Below the pieces are notes generated by a model, which was not told where the DNA came from, did not search any database, and saw nothing but the letters and a program-made list of their open reading frames with translations. Made by a program: the position numbers and the translations under genes. From Bifidobacterium sp. WK012_4_13 (GTDB taxonomy: Bacteria; Actinomycetota; Actinomycetes; Actinomycetales; Bifidobacteriaceae), in the NCBI RefSeq assembly GCF_041080835.1, contig NZ_CP129683.1, positions 434,001 through 498,000 of the forward strand: a stretch of 64,000 nt of DNA. The letters run 5' to 3'. Shown in pieces: positions 53,759 through 63,310 of this stretch. The first letter of the stretch is position 1. Every line of letters begins with the position of its first letter.

Positions 53759-54796
53759 CTATCTTCGATGATACGGGGCGGTGGTATCCCTCAGCACCAG
53801 TGAAGCCCGCATCCTGACATGCGCCTGAGGCAATGGTTCGCCCTTCATCAATCCCAAGGTCAGCCTGCCGGCCATGCGACTCATCTCCACAGGGTTCTGA
53901 TGCAGTGTCGTAAGTCCTGCCAAGGGTGCGTAAGCGTAGTCGTCAAAGCCTATCACCGAGATATCCTGTGGCACACGGATGCCGAACCTTCTGAGGCTAT
54001 AGATCAGAGCCACGGCGAAGTCGTCGGTCTCGACGCAGATCGCACTTGGGTGAACCGGACTGGAAAGAATGCTCGCGACGACCGATGACGCCGCATCGTC
54101 CAGGGTGCGGAAGTCGTCACGCGTTCCAGGATTGAAATGGGCGATGTGTTCGTCCGCGTACCCCAGGTCATGGGCGACCTTGACGAATGCGACGCCACGC
54201 AGCTGCGAGCTGAAAAGCAGCTTGGGAACGTTCGGCATCGACACGAAGCCGAGTCTGCGGTGGCCGAGTGACTGCAGCAGGGTCAGAGCCTTGGTCATCG
54301 CATCGTCTTCATCGATTCTCACCGTGGCATCGAATCCTTCGGTCCCCCGCGAATCGAATCCGATGACAGGCATCGTCGTCAATCCGAGAATCTCCCGCTG
54401 ACGTTCGTTCAGGCTCAGCGAGACGACGATGATCGCATCGCTGTTTCTGTTTCCCAGCAGGGCATCGAGATACGCATCCAACGATGCCGCGCTTGGAGCG
54501 ATATGGGGCACCAGATCGTAGCCCTGTGTGGATAGAACCTCATATGCGCCTTGCATCGACGATGAGTTGAACCATGTGTTCAGCTGATCCGTGAACAGAA
54601 TCGTGACCCTCATCGTCTTGCCTGAAGCCAGCGATGACGCGTTCTTCGAAAGGACGAAATGCTGTCGCCTTGCGATTTCCTCGATCTTGATCCGTGTCTT
54701 TGGATTGACCTTGTCAAGTCCACGCAGCGCCCTGGATACGGTGGAATCAGAAACGCCTGCCGCCAGGGCTACATCGTGGAGAGTGATTCTACTCAT
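53759..54796 (-). CDS. LacI-family transcriptional regulator
   Basis: A 345-residue repressor with the LacI DNA-binding helix-turn-helix ITLHDVALAAGVSDSTVSRA and hinge helix L-A-S-G-K-T-M-R, then the sugar-binding core (I-V-V-S-L-S-L-N-E-R, F-D-S-R-G, ending GFDDYAYAPLAGLTTLHQNP). GGAGG precedes ATG 54796. It is divergent from the GH13 alpha-glucosidase gene, in front of which are two ATGCAAGCGCT sites, so it is the likely regulator of that gene, and probably responds to a glucose-alpha-linked sugar. Confidence 0.93.
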   Translation of the reverse strand: MSRITLHDVALAAGVSDSTVSRALRGLDKVNPKTRIKIEEIARRQHFVLSKNASSLASGKTMRVTILFTDQLNTWFNSSSMQGAYEVLSTQGYDLVPHIAPSAASLDAYLDALLGNRNSDAIIVVSLSLNERQREILGLTTMPVIGFDSRGTEGFDATVRIDEDDAMTKALTLLQSLGHRRLGFVSMPNVPKLLFSSQLRGVAFVKVAHDLGYADEHIAHFNPGTRDDFRTLDDAASSVVASILSSPVHPSAICVETDDFAVALIYSLRRFGIRVPQDISVIGFDDYAYAPLAGLTTLHQNPVEMSRMAGRLTLGLMKGEPLPQAHVRMRASLVLRDTTAPYHRR

Positions 54797-54964
54797 GGTT
54801 CCTCCGACACTTTCATCGCGCTCAGCGATCCGACATTTCCTTTCAGTAGTCTAAGGCATCGCAGAGGAATCATGACATGACGAGGCCTCTTCCCACGCCT
54901 TCGCATCGGCAACCGGGCGAGGAACGCGGAGCACATGGAAACGATGGACGGCGCACACAGCACT

Positions 54965-55039
54965 GTGCTGAAACACAGGGTGCTGAAACAGAGAGTGCCG
55001 AAACACACGGTGCCGAAACAGAGAGTGCCGAAACAGGCA
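54965..55039. repeat. Five 15-bp tandem repeats
   Basis: Units of the form GTGCYGAAACASASG (GTGCTGAAACACAGG, GTGCTGAAACAGAGA, GTGCCGAAACACACG, GTGCCGAAACAGAGA, GTGCCGAAACAGGCA), ending 11 bp before the first LacI-type site. Confidence 0.9.
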
Positions 55040-55050
55040 GCGCACAATAT

Positions 55051-55061
55051 ATGCAAGCGCT
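55051..55061. promoter_or_regulatory. LacI-type operator candidate O1
   Basis: ATGCAAGCGCT with the palindromic core AGCGCT, typical of LacI/GalR operators, 82 bp before the alpha-glucosidase start. Confidence 0.6.
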
Positions 55062-55142
55062 GTAATTATTGAGGGAATAATTATAGGGAAATGAGTTGCA
55101 GCCAACAATGACTGAGAAAACTCTCAATGAGGAGAACAATAA

Positions 55143-57056
55143 ATGTGCTCTAATCAAGACATGCAATCAGAAGAATACAATGCAAGCGCTTCGACTGATT
55201 CATTGAAAAGGACACTTTCACATCACATCCCATGCTCGGATCCTGACTGGTGGAAGCAAGCGGTCGTCTATCAGATATATCCGCGCTCATTCAAGGATTC
55301 CACCGGCTCAGGGCTGGGAGACATTGCAGGCATCACCAGCAGGATCGACTATCTGAAGCGACTTGGCATCGACTGCATCTGGCTGTCGCCCTTCTACCCC
55401 TCGACCCTGGCCGATGGTGGATACGATGTGGCCGACTATCGCGACGTCGACCCCAGGCTTGGCACGATGGAGGACTTTGACACGCTGTGCGCCGCGGCGC
55501 ACAAGAGAGGTCTGAAGGTCGTCGTCGACATCGTGCCGAACCATTCTTCGAACCTTCATCCCTGGTTCCAGGAGGCGCTGCTGAGCGAATCCGGTTCCGT
55601 TGAGCGCGAGCGTTACATCTTCCGGGATGGACGGGGAGCGAATGGCGAGATCCCACCGACGGATTGGATTTCCAACTTTGGCGGGTCGGCGTGGACGCGC
55701 GTTGCCGACGGCCAATGGTACCTTCATCTCTTCGCCAAGGAGCAGCCGGATTTCAACTGGGACAACGAAGACGTCAGGCAGGATTTTCTCACGACCCTGC
55801 GCTTCTGGAGCGACCACGGCGCAGACGGATTCCGAGTGGATGTCGCACACGGCCTTGCCAAGGATCTGAACCGCTCCGACCTTGATGACTGGAGTGCGCT
55901 CGCCACGCTGCCGCTGCCCACCGATGGCAGCCATCCACTGTATGACCGCGACGAGGTCCACGACATCTTCAGACAGTGGCACACCGTCTTCGACGAATAT
56001 GACCCGCCTCGCTTCGCCGTGGCCGAAGCATGGGTGAATCCAGCTCGTCAACACCTCTATTCCAGTCCCAAGGAACTGGGGCAAGTCTTCAACTTCGAAT
56101 TCGCCAAAAAGAATTGGGTTCGCGACGAACTGCATGAGGCCATTGCAGAAGGCATCGAGCAGGCGACCCGATCGGGATCGACATCGACATGGGTGATGAG
56201 CAATCATGATGTGATTCGTCATGCCACCAGATATGCACTCCCCCAAGTCCCCACGAAAAATGGGCTCTATCACACGCAGGCCAGGGATTGGGTGTTGCGC
56301 GACGGCAGCTCGTTCATCGAGAATCGGGAGGTGGGCACCCGCCGGGCCAGAGCCGCCATCATGCTCGAACTGGCGTTGCCAGGATCGACATATGTATATC
56401 AGGGCGAGGAGCTCGGTCTTTTTGAAGTGCCTGACATCCCGTGGAGTCGCCTGCAGGACCCCGAAAGCTTTGGGTCGACGGGCGCGTCGGCCAGCAAGGG
56501 AAGGGACGGCTGCCGTGTTCCGCTGCCGTGGGTCGGTTCGGATGCCCCTGTTCTGGATGATGCGAATGCGCGGGATTTCTCCGTGACCACGAATGTGATA
56601 TCGCGTTTCGGCCATATCAATGCCAGCGACGGAAGCGGCAGCTTCGGATTCTCCCCTCGCGAGAGAACGGATGGTTCAGGCGACATCCCGGCACAGACGC
56701 ATCTTCCACAACCTGACTGGTATGCGCACTTTGCCGTCGATGTCGAAGAGCTCGATCCGAGATCGATGCTGCATCTGTATCGCAGGGCTCTTGAGCTGCG
56801 TCACGAGATGCACACCTCGGACACTTCGCTGACATGGCTGAAGGGATACGACGCACCGTCGACCGTTCACGATGGCGCAGACGGGCAGCTCGGAGGGGTG
56901 ATCGCCTACAGGCGAGCGAATGGCTGGGCAAACATCACCAACTTCGGCTCGCAGACCATAGCTCTTCCGAAAGGCTCCGTCAGACTTGCATCATCCGAAC
57001 TCACGCCAGACGGCAAGCTTGCGCAGGACGCATCCGTGTGGATGATGCTGCAATGA
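55143..57056 (+). CDS. GH13 alpha-glucosidase (oligo-1,6-glucosidase-like)
   Basis: Cytosolic retaining glycosidase releasing glucose from short alpha-glucosides. (beta/alpha)8 start WWKQAVVYQIYPRSF; nucleophile Asp in G-F-R-V-D-V-A-H-G; acid/base Glu in A-V-A-E-A-W-V; transition-state Asp in M-S-N-H-D-V. 637 residues. The motif set is closest to the actinobacterial GH13_30 alpha-glucosidases (bifidobacterial AglA/AglB), which favour alpha-1,4 or 1,6 linkages; linkage preference cannot be read here. About 30 residues precede the domain. GAGGAG precedes ATG 55143. Codons 13-16 contain the second LacI-type site. Confidence 0.92.
   Translation: MCSNQDMQSEEYNASASTDSLKRTLSHHIPCSDPDWWKQAVVYQIYPRSFKDSTGSGLGDIAGITSRIDYLKRLGIDCIWLSPFYPSTLADGGYDVADYRDVDPRLGTMEDFDTLCAAAHKRGLKVVVDIVPNHSSNLHPWFQEALLSESGSVERERYIFRDGRGANGEIPPTDWISNFGGSAWTRVADGQWYLHLFAKEQPDFNWDNEDVRQDFLTTLRFWSDHGADGFRVDVAHGLAKDLNRSDLDDWSALATLPLPTDGSHPLYDRDEVHDIFRQWHTVFDEYDPPRFAVAEAWVNPARQHLYSSPKELGQVFNFEFAKKNWVRDELHEAIAEGIEQATRSGSTSTWVMSNHDVIRHATRYALPQVPTKNGLYHTQARDWVLRDGSSFIENREVGTRRARAAIMLELALPGSTYVYQGEELGLFEVPDIPWSRLQDPESFGSTGASASKGRDGCRVPLPWVGSDAPVLDDANARDFSVTTNVISRFGHINASDGSGSFGFSPRERTDGSGDIPAQTHLPQPDWYAHFAVDVEELDPRSMLHLYRRALELRHEMHTSDTSLTWLKGYDAPSTVHDGADGQLGGVIAYRRANGWANITNFGSQTIALPKGSVRLASSELTPDGKLAQDASVWMMLQ
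55180..55190. promoter_or_regulatory. LacI-type operator candidate O2, inside coding start
   Basis: Second exact ATGCAAGCGCT, within codons 13-16 of the alpha-glucosidase gene, 129 bp from the first. Paired sites flanking the start would permit repression by looping. Confidence 0.55.
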
Positions 57057-57076
57057 TTGCCGTCGCAAGGGTCGAC

Positions 57077-57107
57077 CTCGCCCCACGCACCCCGTCTGTC
57101 GGGCGAG
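57077..57107. terminator. Hairpin between alpha-glucosidase and PPK2 genes
   Basis: Exact CTCGCCC/GGGCGAG, 17-nt loop, in the 59-bp gap of two converging genes. No U-tract. Confidence 0.45.
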
Positions 57108-57115
57108 AGTCTGCC

Positions 57116-58093
57116 TCACATGACCTTGAGATGCTGTCTGACCAGGTCGACGTTGAAATCGGCAGGCGGCCACGAGAGGTTCATGTCCTGCAGCCTGGCA
57201 CGCAATATCTGTGACAGCACAGCCCTGGAATACCAACGATGATTGGCGGGGATGACATGCCAGGGTGCGTAATCGGTCGACGTACGCTCCATGACCTCCT
57301 GCCACGCATCCATATAATCGTCCCAATGTTCGCGTGCCTTCACGTCGCTGGGATCGAACTTCCAATACTTGCGCGGATCGTCAAGACGCCTCAGGAAGCG
57401 CTTCTTTTGGAAGTCCTTGGAAATGCAGAGGAATATCTTGATGATGACGCAGCCGTCCTGGGTGAGGCGATGCTCGAAGTCGTTGATCTCGTCATATCTC
57501 GCCTCCCATATCTGGCGAGGGTAGGTTCCAAATATGCGAGGCATGACAATGTCTTCATAGTGCGAGCGGTCGAAGATGGAGATCCAGCCGTACTTTGGCA
57601 GCTCGCGACGAATGCGCCACAGATAGTCGTGATTGAGTTCCTTCTGTGTCGGCGCACCGAATCCATGATAATGAATGCCCATGGGATTGGTCTGGCTGAA
57701 GACGTGCTCCACCATGCTTCCCTTGCCTGATGTATCCATGCCTTGCAGCACGATCAGAATTCTCCGACGAGAGCCCTTGACGCCATTCGCATAGAGCAGG
57801 CTCTGGTAGTTGCCGATTTCGTCCGAGCTCAGACTGACGAATTCCTTGGCATCGCTCTTTCTGCTCTCGAATCCGGGAGTCGATTCGCAGTCCACGTCGC
57901 CGAGGACGACGCCACTGTGAAATCTCAACGCCGAATCTGGATCGACATCCCAGATGGCGCTCAGCTCCGAGGATTCCTTTCTGACGATCTGCAGCCTGTC
58001 ATGGATATGGCGCTTGGTCTGCTTGCGCAGCTCCTGTGCCTGAACGGTCCGCAGCTCCTTGATGGTCAGCTGCCTCTCATGCTTGTTGCCCAT
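57116..58093 (-). CDS. ppk2: Polyphosphate kinase 2 family protein
   Basis: Transfers phosphate between polyphosphate and nucleotides. Walker A L-Q-G-M-D-T-S-G-K-G-S (about 117), Walker B I-S-I-F-D-R-S-H-Y-E-D, lid region Y-W-K-F-D-P-S-D and R-E-H-W-D-D-Y-M-D-A. 325 residues with one domain, so class I or III PPK2 (AMP or ADP phosphorylation), not the two-domain class II. ATG 58093 has GAGGG 7 nt upstream, which lies inside one arm of a 15-bp inverted repeat (58098-58181). Confidence 0.9.
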   Translation of the reverse strand: MGNKHERQLTIKELRTVQAQELRKQTKRHIHDRLQIVRKESSELSAIWDVDPDSALRFHSGVVLGDVDCESTPGFESRKSDAKEFVSLSSDEIGNYQSLLYANGVKGSRRRILIVLQGMDTSGKGSMVEHVFSQTNPMGIHYHGFGAPTQKELNHDYLWRIRRELPKYGWISIFDRSHYEDIVMPRIFGTYPRQIWEARYDEINDFEHRLTQDGCVIIKIFLCISKDFQKKRFLRRLDDPRKYWKFDPSDVKAREHWDDYMDAWQEVMERTSTDYAPWHVIPANHRWYSRAVLSQILRARLQDMNLSWPPADFNVDLVRQHLKVM

Positions 58094-58097
58094 ACGA

Positions 58098-58181
58098 AAG
58101 CCCTCGATTCACTGATAAACAGAAACACACGGGAATGGTGGAATTCCACTATAGCCGGTTCTCACCGTGAATCGAGGGCTT
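58098..58181 (-). promoter_or_regulatory. 15-bp inverted repeat containing the PPK2 ribosome site
   Basis: AAGCCCTCGATTCAC at 58098-58112 and its exact complement at 58167-58181, 54-nt spacer. On the minus-strand message the 3' arm contains GAGGG, the presumed ribosome site of ppk2; pairing would hide it. TATAGT (58148-58153) in the spacer may be a promoter, in which case the site acts on DNA instead. Confidence 0.5.
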
Positions 58182-58224
58182 GGCGCGTTCCGAGAAGCGC
58201 CATCGATCAAAGGGAGGCTTGGAT

Positions 58225-60024
58225 TCAGTCCTCTTCCTCGTCAGGATCGTAGTCGACGCCGGTTTCGGCTCGCTGAGCGTCCGTGATCGGTGCCGGTGCT
58301 CCGGTCAGGGCATCCTGGCCGCTGCCGAGCTTCGGGAATGCGATGACGTCACGAATCGAGCCGACGCCTGCCAACAACTGGGCCGTGCGGTCCCAGCCCA
58401 AGGCAATGCCCGCGTGAGGTGGCGCGCCGAACTTGAAGGCGTCGAGCAGGAATCCGAACTTTTCCTGGGCTTCATCCGGCGAGATGCCCAGAACCTTCAG
58501 GACTCGGTTCTGAATGTCGTCACGATGGATACGAACCGAACCTCCGCCGATCTCCTCGCCGTTGCAGACGATGTCGTAGCTGTCGCTCATCGCATGCTCG
58601 GGATCCTGATCGAACTTGTCAATCCAATCGGCACTTGGCATCGTGAATGGATGATGCATGGACGTCCACTTGGAGTGACCGACGGCCACATCGTCATCGT
58701 CGGGGTCGTCAGCCTGCTTGAAGAGCGGGAAGTCGACGACCCATGTCAGTGCGAACTCGTCAGGCTTCAAGAGTCCCTGACGGCGCGCAATCTCGACGCG
58801 GACGGCGCCAAGCAGCAGCTGCGATGCCTCGCGGCGACCTGCAGCGAAGAACACCGCGTCGCCGTTCTCGGCATGGACTGCCTTCTGAAGGCCATTGCGC
58901 TCCTCCTCGGAGAGGTTCTTCGCAACCGGACCCTTGAGGTTGCCGTCATCCTCGAACTGGACGTATGCGAGACCCTTGGCACCGCGCTGCTTGGCCCATT
59001 CCTGCCACGCATCGAACTGTCGGCGTGGAAGAGATGCGCCACCCTTGTATACGACTGCGCCCACATAGGGGTTCTGGAAGACGCGGAACGGCGTGTCCTT
59101 GAAGTAGTCGGTGAGCTCGACGATCTGGTTGCCGAAGCGTAGGTCAGGCTTGTCGGAGCCATACTTGTTCATCGCATCGGTCCATGTGATGCGTGAAATC
59201 GGAAGCTTCACCTCGAATCCTGCACTCTTCCAGACGTTGGCGATGACCTTCTCGGCCATGGCCATCACGTCCTCCTGATCGACGAAGCTCATCTCGATGT
59301 CGAGCTGGGTGAATTCAGGCTGACGATCGGCGCGGAAGTCCTCGTCACGGTAGCAGCGAGCAAGCTGATAGTACTTCTCGAAGCCGCTGACCATGAGCAG
59401 CTGCTTGAGCAGCTGTGGGGACTGTGGCAATGCGTACCACGATCCTGGAATCAGACGTGCAGGAACAAGGAAGTCTCGTGCACCTTCTGGCGTGGACTTA
59501 ATGAGCGTCGGAGTCTCGATCTCGCAGAAATCCATGTCGTCGAGCGCCTCGCGGGCAGCCTTGCTCATCTTCGCGCGCAGGCGAATGGTGCGCTGCATCG
59601 CTGGGCGGCGTAGATCAAGATAACGATATTTCAGACGCGTGTCCTCGCCAGGCAGCTTGTTCTCGGACTCGTTCTCAAGAGCGGTTGAAACCTGGAACGG
59701 CAGTGCATCGGACTTTGCGAGAATCTTGACGTCCTTGGCCACGATTTCAATCTTGCCCGTGGCAAGATGTGTGTTCTCGTTGCCGTCTGGACGGGCACGG
59801 ACCTCACCCTCGATCTCCACGACGAACTCGCTGCGAAGCGGGCGAGCGACTTCCTCGTCATAGATGACGATCTGCACCAAGCCGGTCTGGTCGCGCAGAT
59901 CGATGAAGGCCACGCCGCCATGATCCCTTCTACGATCGACCCAACCCGAAACGGTTACGTTCTTACCGATCTCCGCCTCGGTCACCTCGGTGGCATAATG
60001 CGTTCTGTAAGCCGACTGGCCCAT
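58225..60024 (-). CDS. aspS: Aspartyl-tRNA synthetase
   Basis: Class II synthetase charging tRNA-Asp, 599 residues, bacterial type with the GAD insertion. Anticodon-binding OB fold [13 protein letters not shown]; motif 2 [15 protein letters not shown]; motif 3 [16 protein letters not shown] 60024 has GAGGAG upstream (protein [14 protein letters not shown]); the longer frame by 37 residues has none. It follows hisS on the same strand after about 150 bp, the usual bacterial pair. Confidence 0.96.
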   Translation of the reverse strand: MGQSAYRTHYATEVTEAEIGKNVTVSGWVDRRRDHGGVAFIDLRDQTGLVQIVIYDEEVARPLRSEFVVEIEGEVRARPDGNENTHLATGKIEIVAKDVKILAKSDALPFQVSTALENESENKLPGEDTRLKYRYLDLRRPAMQRTIRLRAKMSKAAREALDDMDFCEIETPTLIKSTPEGARDFLVPARLIPGSWYALPQSPQLLKQLLMVSGFEKYYQLARCYRDEDFRADRQPEFTQLDIEMSFVDQEDVMAMAEKVIANVWKSAGFEVKLPISRITWTDAMNKYGSDKPDLRFGNQIVELTDYFKDTPFRVFQNPYVGAVVYKGGASLPRRQFDAWQEWAKQRGAKGLAYVQFEDDGNLKGPVAKNLSEEERNGLQKAVHAENGDAVFFAAGRREASQLLLGAVRVEIARRQGLLKPDEFALTWVVDFPLFKQADDPDDDDVAVGHSKWTSMHHPFTMPSADWIDKFDQDPEHAMSDSYDIVCNGEEIGGGSVRIHRDDIQNRVLKVLGISPDEAQEKFGFLLDAFKFGAPPHAGIALGWDRTAQLLAGVGSIRDVIAFPKLGSGQDALTGAPAPITDAQRAETGVDYDPDEEED

Positions 60025-60177
60025 AACTCCTCTATTCCTTTTCGACACGACATTCACGGTCAACGACGATTGGTCACATCTCGGCCACAAGCTGTCCGAA
60101 AGAGACGAGCAATTGGAAAACGAGCAGGAATGCACGCAGCCAAAACGACTCTCGCAGGCCAGTCCCGGGGCTCCGAT

Positions 60178-61569
60178 TCAGTGATTATCGCCGCCGCACT
60201 GCACGGTTTGCTGGGCATACACACTATCTGGACTCCACGACACGGTACGTGCAGGAAGCTGTTCTCCCGTAACGATGTTCTTCACCGATTCCTCGGCATC
60301 TGCAGTGGCTGGGAACCAGACGTATGGGATGCCAAGATGATCCGCGTAACGAATCTGCTTGCCAAGTTTCACCGCCTTGGGCGAGACATCCGTCGAGATG
60401 CCCCTGGCGCGGAGCTCTCGCGCGATGCGATTGCTGTCGCCACGATCCTCCTCGTTCCACACAGCGATCAGTACGCTCGCCGGCGATATGCGGGAAGCCT
60501 GCGCGTGCGCGCCATGCAGCATGTATGAGACCAGACGTGACAGCCCGATGGAAAGTCCGACTCCCGGATACTTGCGGCTGCCCTGCGACGCAAGGTTGTC
60601 GTATCGCCCCCCGGAGCATATGGAACCAAGCGATTCCGCGCCATCAAGGAAGGTCTCATATACCGAACCCGTGTAGTAATCAAGACCGCGGGCGATCTTG
60701 AGGTCGGCGATGACCGAGCCGGGACGAATCTTCGCGGATTCATCGACGATCATGGCCAAGGTCGACAATCCCTCGTGCGCCAGGCGGTATGCGTCGGAAT
60801 TCGCGTCGACCGAGCATTCGTTGCAGAGATCATCGAACCGGTGGGTGAGCTCCTCGCCCGTGAAGGCGGAAAGCTCGGCAAGACGCAGGCATGCATTGGC
60901 CTGCTCGGCACTCGCGCCGCAGGTCTCGACCAGCAGTCTGCCCACCTCACCGGCACCGATCTTGTCGAGCTTGTCTATCTCACGCAGCACTCCCTCGATG
61001 TCGGTCAGACCGATTCCACGATAGAAGCCCTCCGAAAGCTTGCGATTATTGGCATGCACCGTCGCCTTCGGCAGTCCGAATGCCCGTAGGCTCTCCATCG
61101 CATTGACCATGACCAGCGGCAGTTCCACCTCGTAATGCTCCGGCAGATCGCCATTGCCGACGACGTCGATGTCCGCCTGGATGAACTCCCTGAAGCGTCC
61201 CTCCTGCGGGCGTTCGCCGCGCCAGACCTTCTGGATCTGCCAACGCTTGAAGGGGAATGTCAGCGCGCCTGAATTCTCGACCACATAGCGACTCAGCGGT
61301 ACTGTCAGGTCGAAATGCAGACCAAGACGATCCTCGACAGGCGTGTCGTTCTCCTGACCCACCTCCTGAAGTCGGCTCAGCAGATAGATCTCCTTGCTGG
61401 TCTCCCCTTTTTTCAGCAGGCTTGAGCCCTGTTCGACCGCCCTGGTTTCGATTCCAAGAAAGCCGTTCAGCTCAAAAATCCTGCGTAACGTATCGATTGC
61501 TTGCTGTTCGACAACCCGTTCTTCGGGAAGCCACTCCGGAAATCCGGATAATGATGCACCTTTTGCCAC
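60178..61569 (-). CDS. hisS: Histidyl-tRNA synthetase
   Basis: Class II synthetase charging tRNA-His, 463 residues. Motif 1 region VVEQQAIDTLRRIFELNGF, motif 2 R-G-E-R-P-Q-E-G-R-F-R-E-F, His-binding ARGLDYYTGSVYE, motif 3 G-V-G-L-S-I-G-L-S-R-L, then the anticodon domain. The start is taken as GTG 61569 (protein M-A-K-G-A-S-L-S-G-F), matching relatives; a GTG 39 bp upstream would add 13 residues unlike the family. The ribosome site (GGA) is weak. Divergent from the DUF349 gene. Confidence 0.93.
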   Translation of the reverse strand: MAKGASLSGFPEWLPEERVVEQQAIDTLRRIFELNGFLGIETRAVEQGSSLLKKGETSKEIYLLSRLQEVGQENDTPVEDRLGLHFDLTVPLSRYVVENSGALTFPFKRWQIQKVWRGERPQEGRFREFIQADIDVVGNGDLPEHYEVELPLVMVNAMESLRAFGLPKATVHANNRKLSEGFYRGIGLTDIEGVLREIDKLDKIGAGEVGRLLVETCGASAEQANACLRLAELSAFTGEELTHRFDDLCNECSVDANSDAYRLAHEGLSTLAMIVDESAKIRPGSVIADLKIARGLDYYTGSVYETFLDGAESLGSICSGGRYDNLASQGSRKYPGVGLSIGLSRLVSYMLHGAHAQASRISPASVLIAVWNEEDRGDSNRIARELRARGISTDVSPKAVKLGKQIRYADHLGIPYVWFPATADAEESVKNIVTGEQLPARTVSWSPDSVYAQQTVQCGGDNH

Positions 61570-61651
61570 GATTCCATATAATAGGTGAGGTTGCGGAAAA
61601 GATGACACTCTCTTTCACAATCCCTCTATCCCACAAGCTAAGGAGCTGGCC

Positions 61652-63124
61652 ATGGCCGATGAAGCAGCCACCACACCCGTAAACACTCAGACACCCCAGG
61701 AAAACGATAACAACACCGCATCGCAGGGGTCCTCGCTGAAGCCAGCTGCGTCCAATGCCGAAGCCACGAAGCAGCCGGCAAACACCAACGTTCCCAAGCC
61801 TCACGCACCATCGCCAGCTGCATTGGCAAAGAAGCAGCCAGCCGGCAAGCCCACTGCCCCGCTCGCGGCGGTGAGCTATTCGAACGCGGCTGTCGAGAAG
61901 GCGCAATCCTTCGGCCACGTTGACGACAAGGGAGACGTGTACGTATCGGAGAACGGAACGGACCGCAAGGTCGGGGAATTCCCCGATGCGAAGCCCCAGG
62001 AGGCGCTGACCCTCTATGCGACACGCTATCTCGAGCTCAAGGCGAAACTCGACCTGTTCGAGGCAAGGCTGCAGACGGCGACGGTGAAGCCTCATGAAAT
62101 CGATGAGTCGCTGAAGACTCTCGAGACCGAGACCACCGAACCTCAGGTCGTCGGGGATCTGGCCGCACTCCACCAGCAGTTCGAAGCTTTGAAGACAGCA
62201 GCTTCGGCAAAGAAGCAAGAGCTGGCAGAGGAGCGCAGAAAGGCTCAGGACGAGGCCAAGAAGGAGCGAACCGCAATCGTCGAGAAAGCCGAGAAATTGG
62301 CGGCATCACTCGGAGACAACACCAATTGGCGCTCGACAGCGGATAAGTTCCGAGCGCTCTTCGATGAATGGCAGAATCATCAGCGCACCAGCATACGTAT
62401 CGAAAAGCCTGATGCGGACGCGTTATGGAAGCGTTTCTCGTCCGCGCGCACGACCTTCAACCAGGGCCGACGCAAGTGGGCTCAGCAGCGTGATGCCGAA
62501 CACTCCAAGGCAAAGGAAGCCAAGGAAGCGATTATCGCAGAGGCCGAATCGATGAAGAATTCCACCGATTGGGGCGAGACCTCACGCAGCTTCAATGCTC
62601 TGATGGATCGCTGGAAGCAGGCGGGTCGCGCCGGACGTCATGAGGATGACGACCTGTGGGCGAAGTTCCGCGCAGCCGCCGACACCTTCTTCGATGCACG
62701 CCAGAGCGACCGAGATCAGACCTCAAGCGATGAGAAGGAGAATCTCGTCAAGAAGGAGGCTCTTGTGGTCAAGGCCGAGGCCCTGCTCCCTGTTAAGGAC
62801 GAGAACGCCGCGAAGAAGGCACGCCAGCAGCTTGCAACGATTCAGGAGGAGTGGGATCAGATCGGGTATGTTCCTCGCGAAGATGTCCATCGCATCGAAA
62901 GCCGCCTGGATGCCGTCGACAAACAGATCAAGTCCGTCGAGGATGCCGTGTGGAAGCAATCCGATCCGGAGGCCGACGCCAGAAAGTCAAGCTTCGAGGA
63001 TCAGCTGAATTCGCAGCTCAAGGAACTCGACGACCAGATTGCCGCGTCAAGCGATCCTCAGCAGATCAAGAAGCTTCAGGCTGAGAAGGCGACCAAGGAA
63101 CAGTGGCTGAACGCGATTCGCTGA
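61652..63124 (+). CDS. DUF349 domain protein
   Basis: A 490-residue coiled-coil protein with several DUF349 repeats: D-N-T-N-W-R-S-T-A-D-K-F-R-A-L-F-D-E-W (about 215), S-T-D-W-G-E-T-S-R-S-F-N-A-L-M-D-R-W, and A-R-Q-Q-L-A-T-I-Q-E-E-W. The N-terminal 70 residues are Ala/Pro/Thr-rich and unstructured. The Trp-containing repeat pattern is typical. Family function unknown. AAGGAG sets the start. In many actinobacteria it lies divergent from hisS, as here. Confidence 0.88.
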   Translation: MADEAATTPVNTQTPQENDNNTASQGSSLKPAASNAEATKQPANTNVPKPHAPSPAALAKKQPAGKPTAPLAAVSYSNAAVEKAQSFGHVDDKGDVYVSENGTDRKVGEFPDAKPQEALTLYATRYLELKAKLDLFEARLQTATVKPHEIDESLKTLETETTEPQVVGDLAALHQQFEALKTAASAKKQELAEERRKAQDEAKKERTAIVEKAEKLAASLGDNTNWRSTADKFRALFDEWQNHQRTSIRIEKPDADALWKRFSSARTTFNQGRRKWAQQRDAEHSKAKEAKEAIIAEAESMKNSTDWGETSRSFNALMDRWKQAGRAGRHEDDDLWAKFRAAADTFFDARQSDRDQTSSDEKENLVKKEALVVKAEALLPVKDENAAKKARQQLATIQEEWDQIGYVPREDVHRIESRLDAVDKQIKSVEDAVWKQSDPEADARKSSFEDQLNSQLKELDDQIAASSDPQQIKKLQAEKATKEQWLNAIR

Positions 63125-63190
63125 TGATGTAAAAGCATGATGTGAACTGGTGACGTGAACGTCGAAGGTCGCCGGACTGCATCGTCCCAT

Positions 63191-63231
63191 GGGTCCTTGG
63201 CTCTGCAATCGAAATGCAGAGCCAAGGACCC
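63191..63231. terminator. Hairpin after DUF349 gene
   Basis: Exact 17-bp stem GGGTCCTTGGCTCTGCA with a 7-nt loop, 66 bp past the stop. No U-tract, but the stem is among the strongest here. Confidence 0.8.
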
Positions 63232-63310
63232 TATGCATTGATGATGTGCCTCGTCCGTCGGAGCAGAGGATGCGGACGACAATTCCAAGCTGCACGGCTA
63301 TCCTGAGACC

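Larger units (their letters stand above)
54797..55142. other. Divergent region between lacI-type gene and alpha-glucosidase
   Basis: 346 bp holding the regulator's ribosome site, a 15-bp tandem array (54965-55039), a LacI-type site (55051-55061) and AT-rich DNA before the GH13 start. Short minus-strand frames here are products of the repeat. Confidence 0.6.

Noticed and set aside
54793..55166. Cys-rich short frames on the minus strand before the alpha-glucosidase
   Set aside because: Their repeats come directly from the 15-bp tandem DNA array; no ribosome site.
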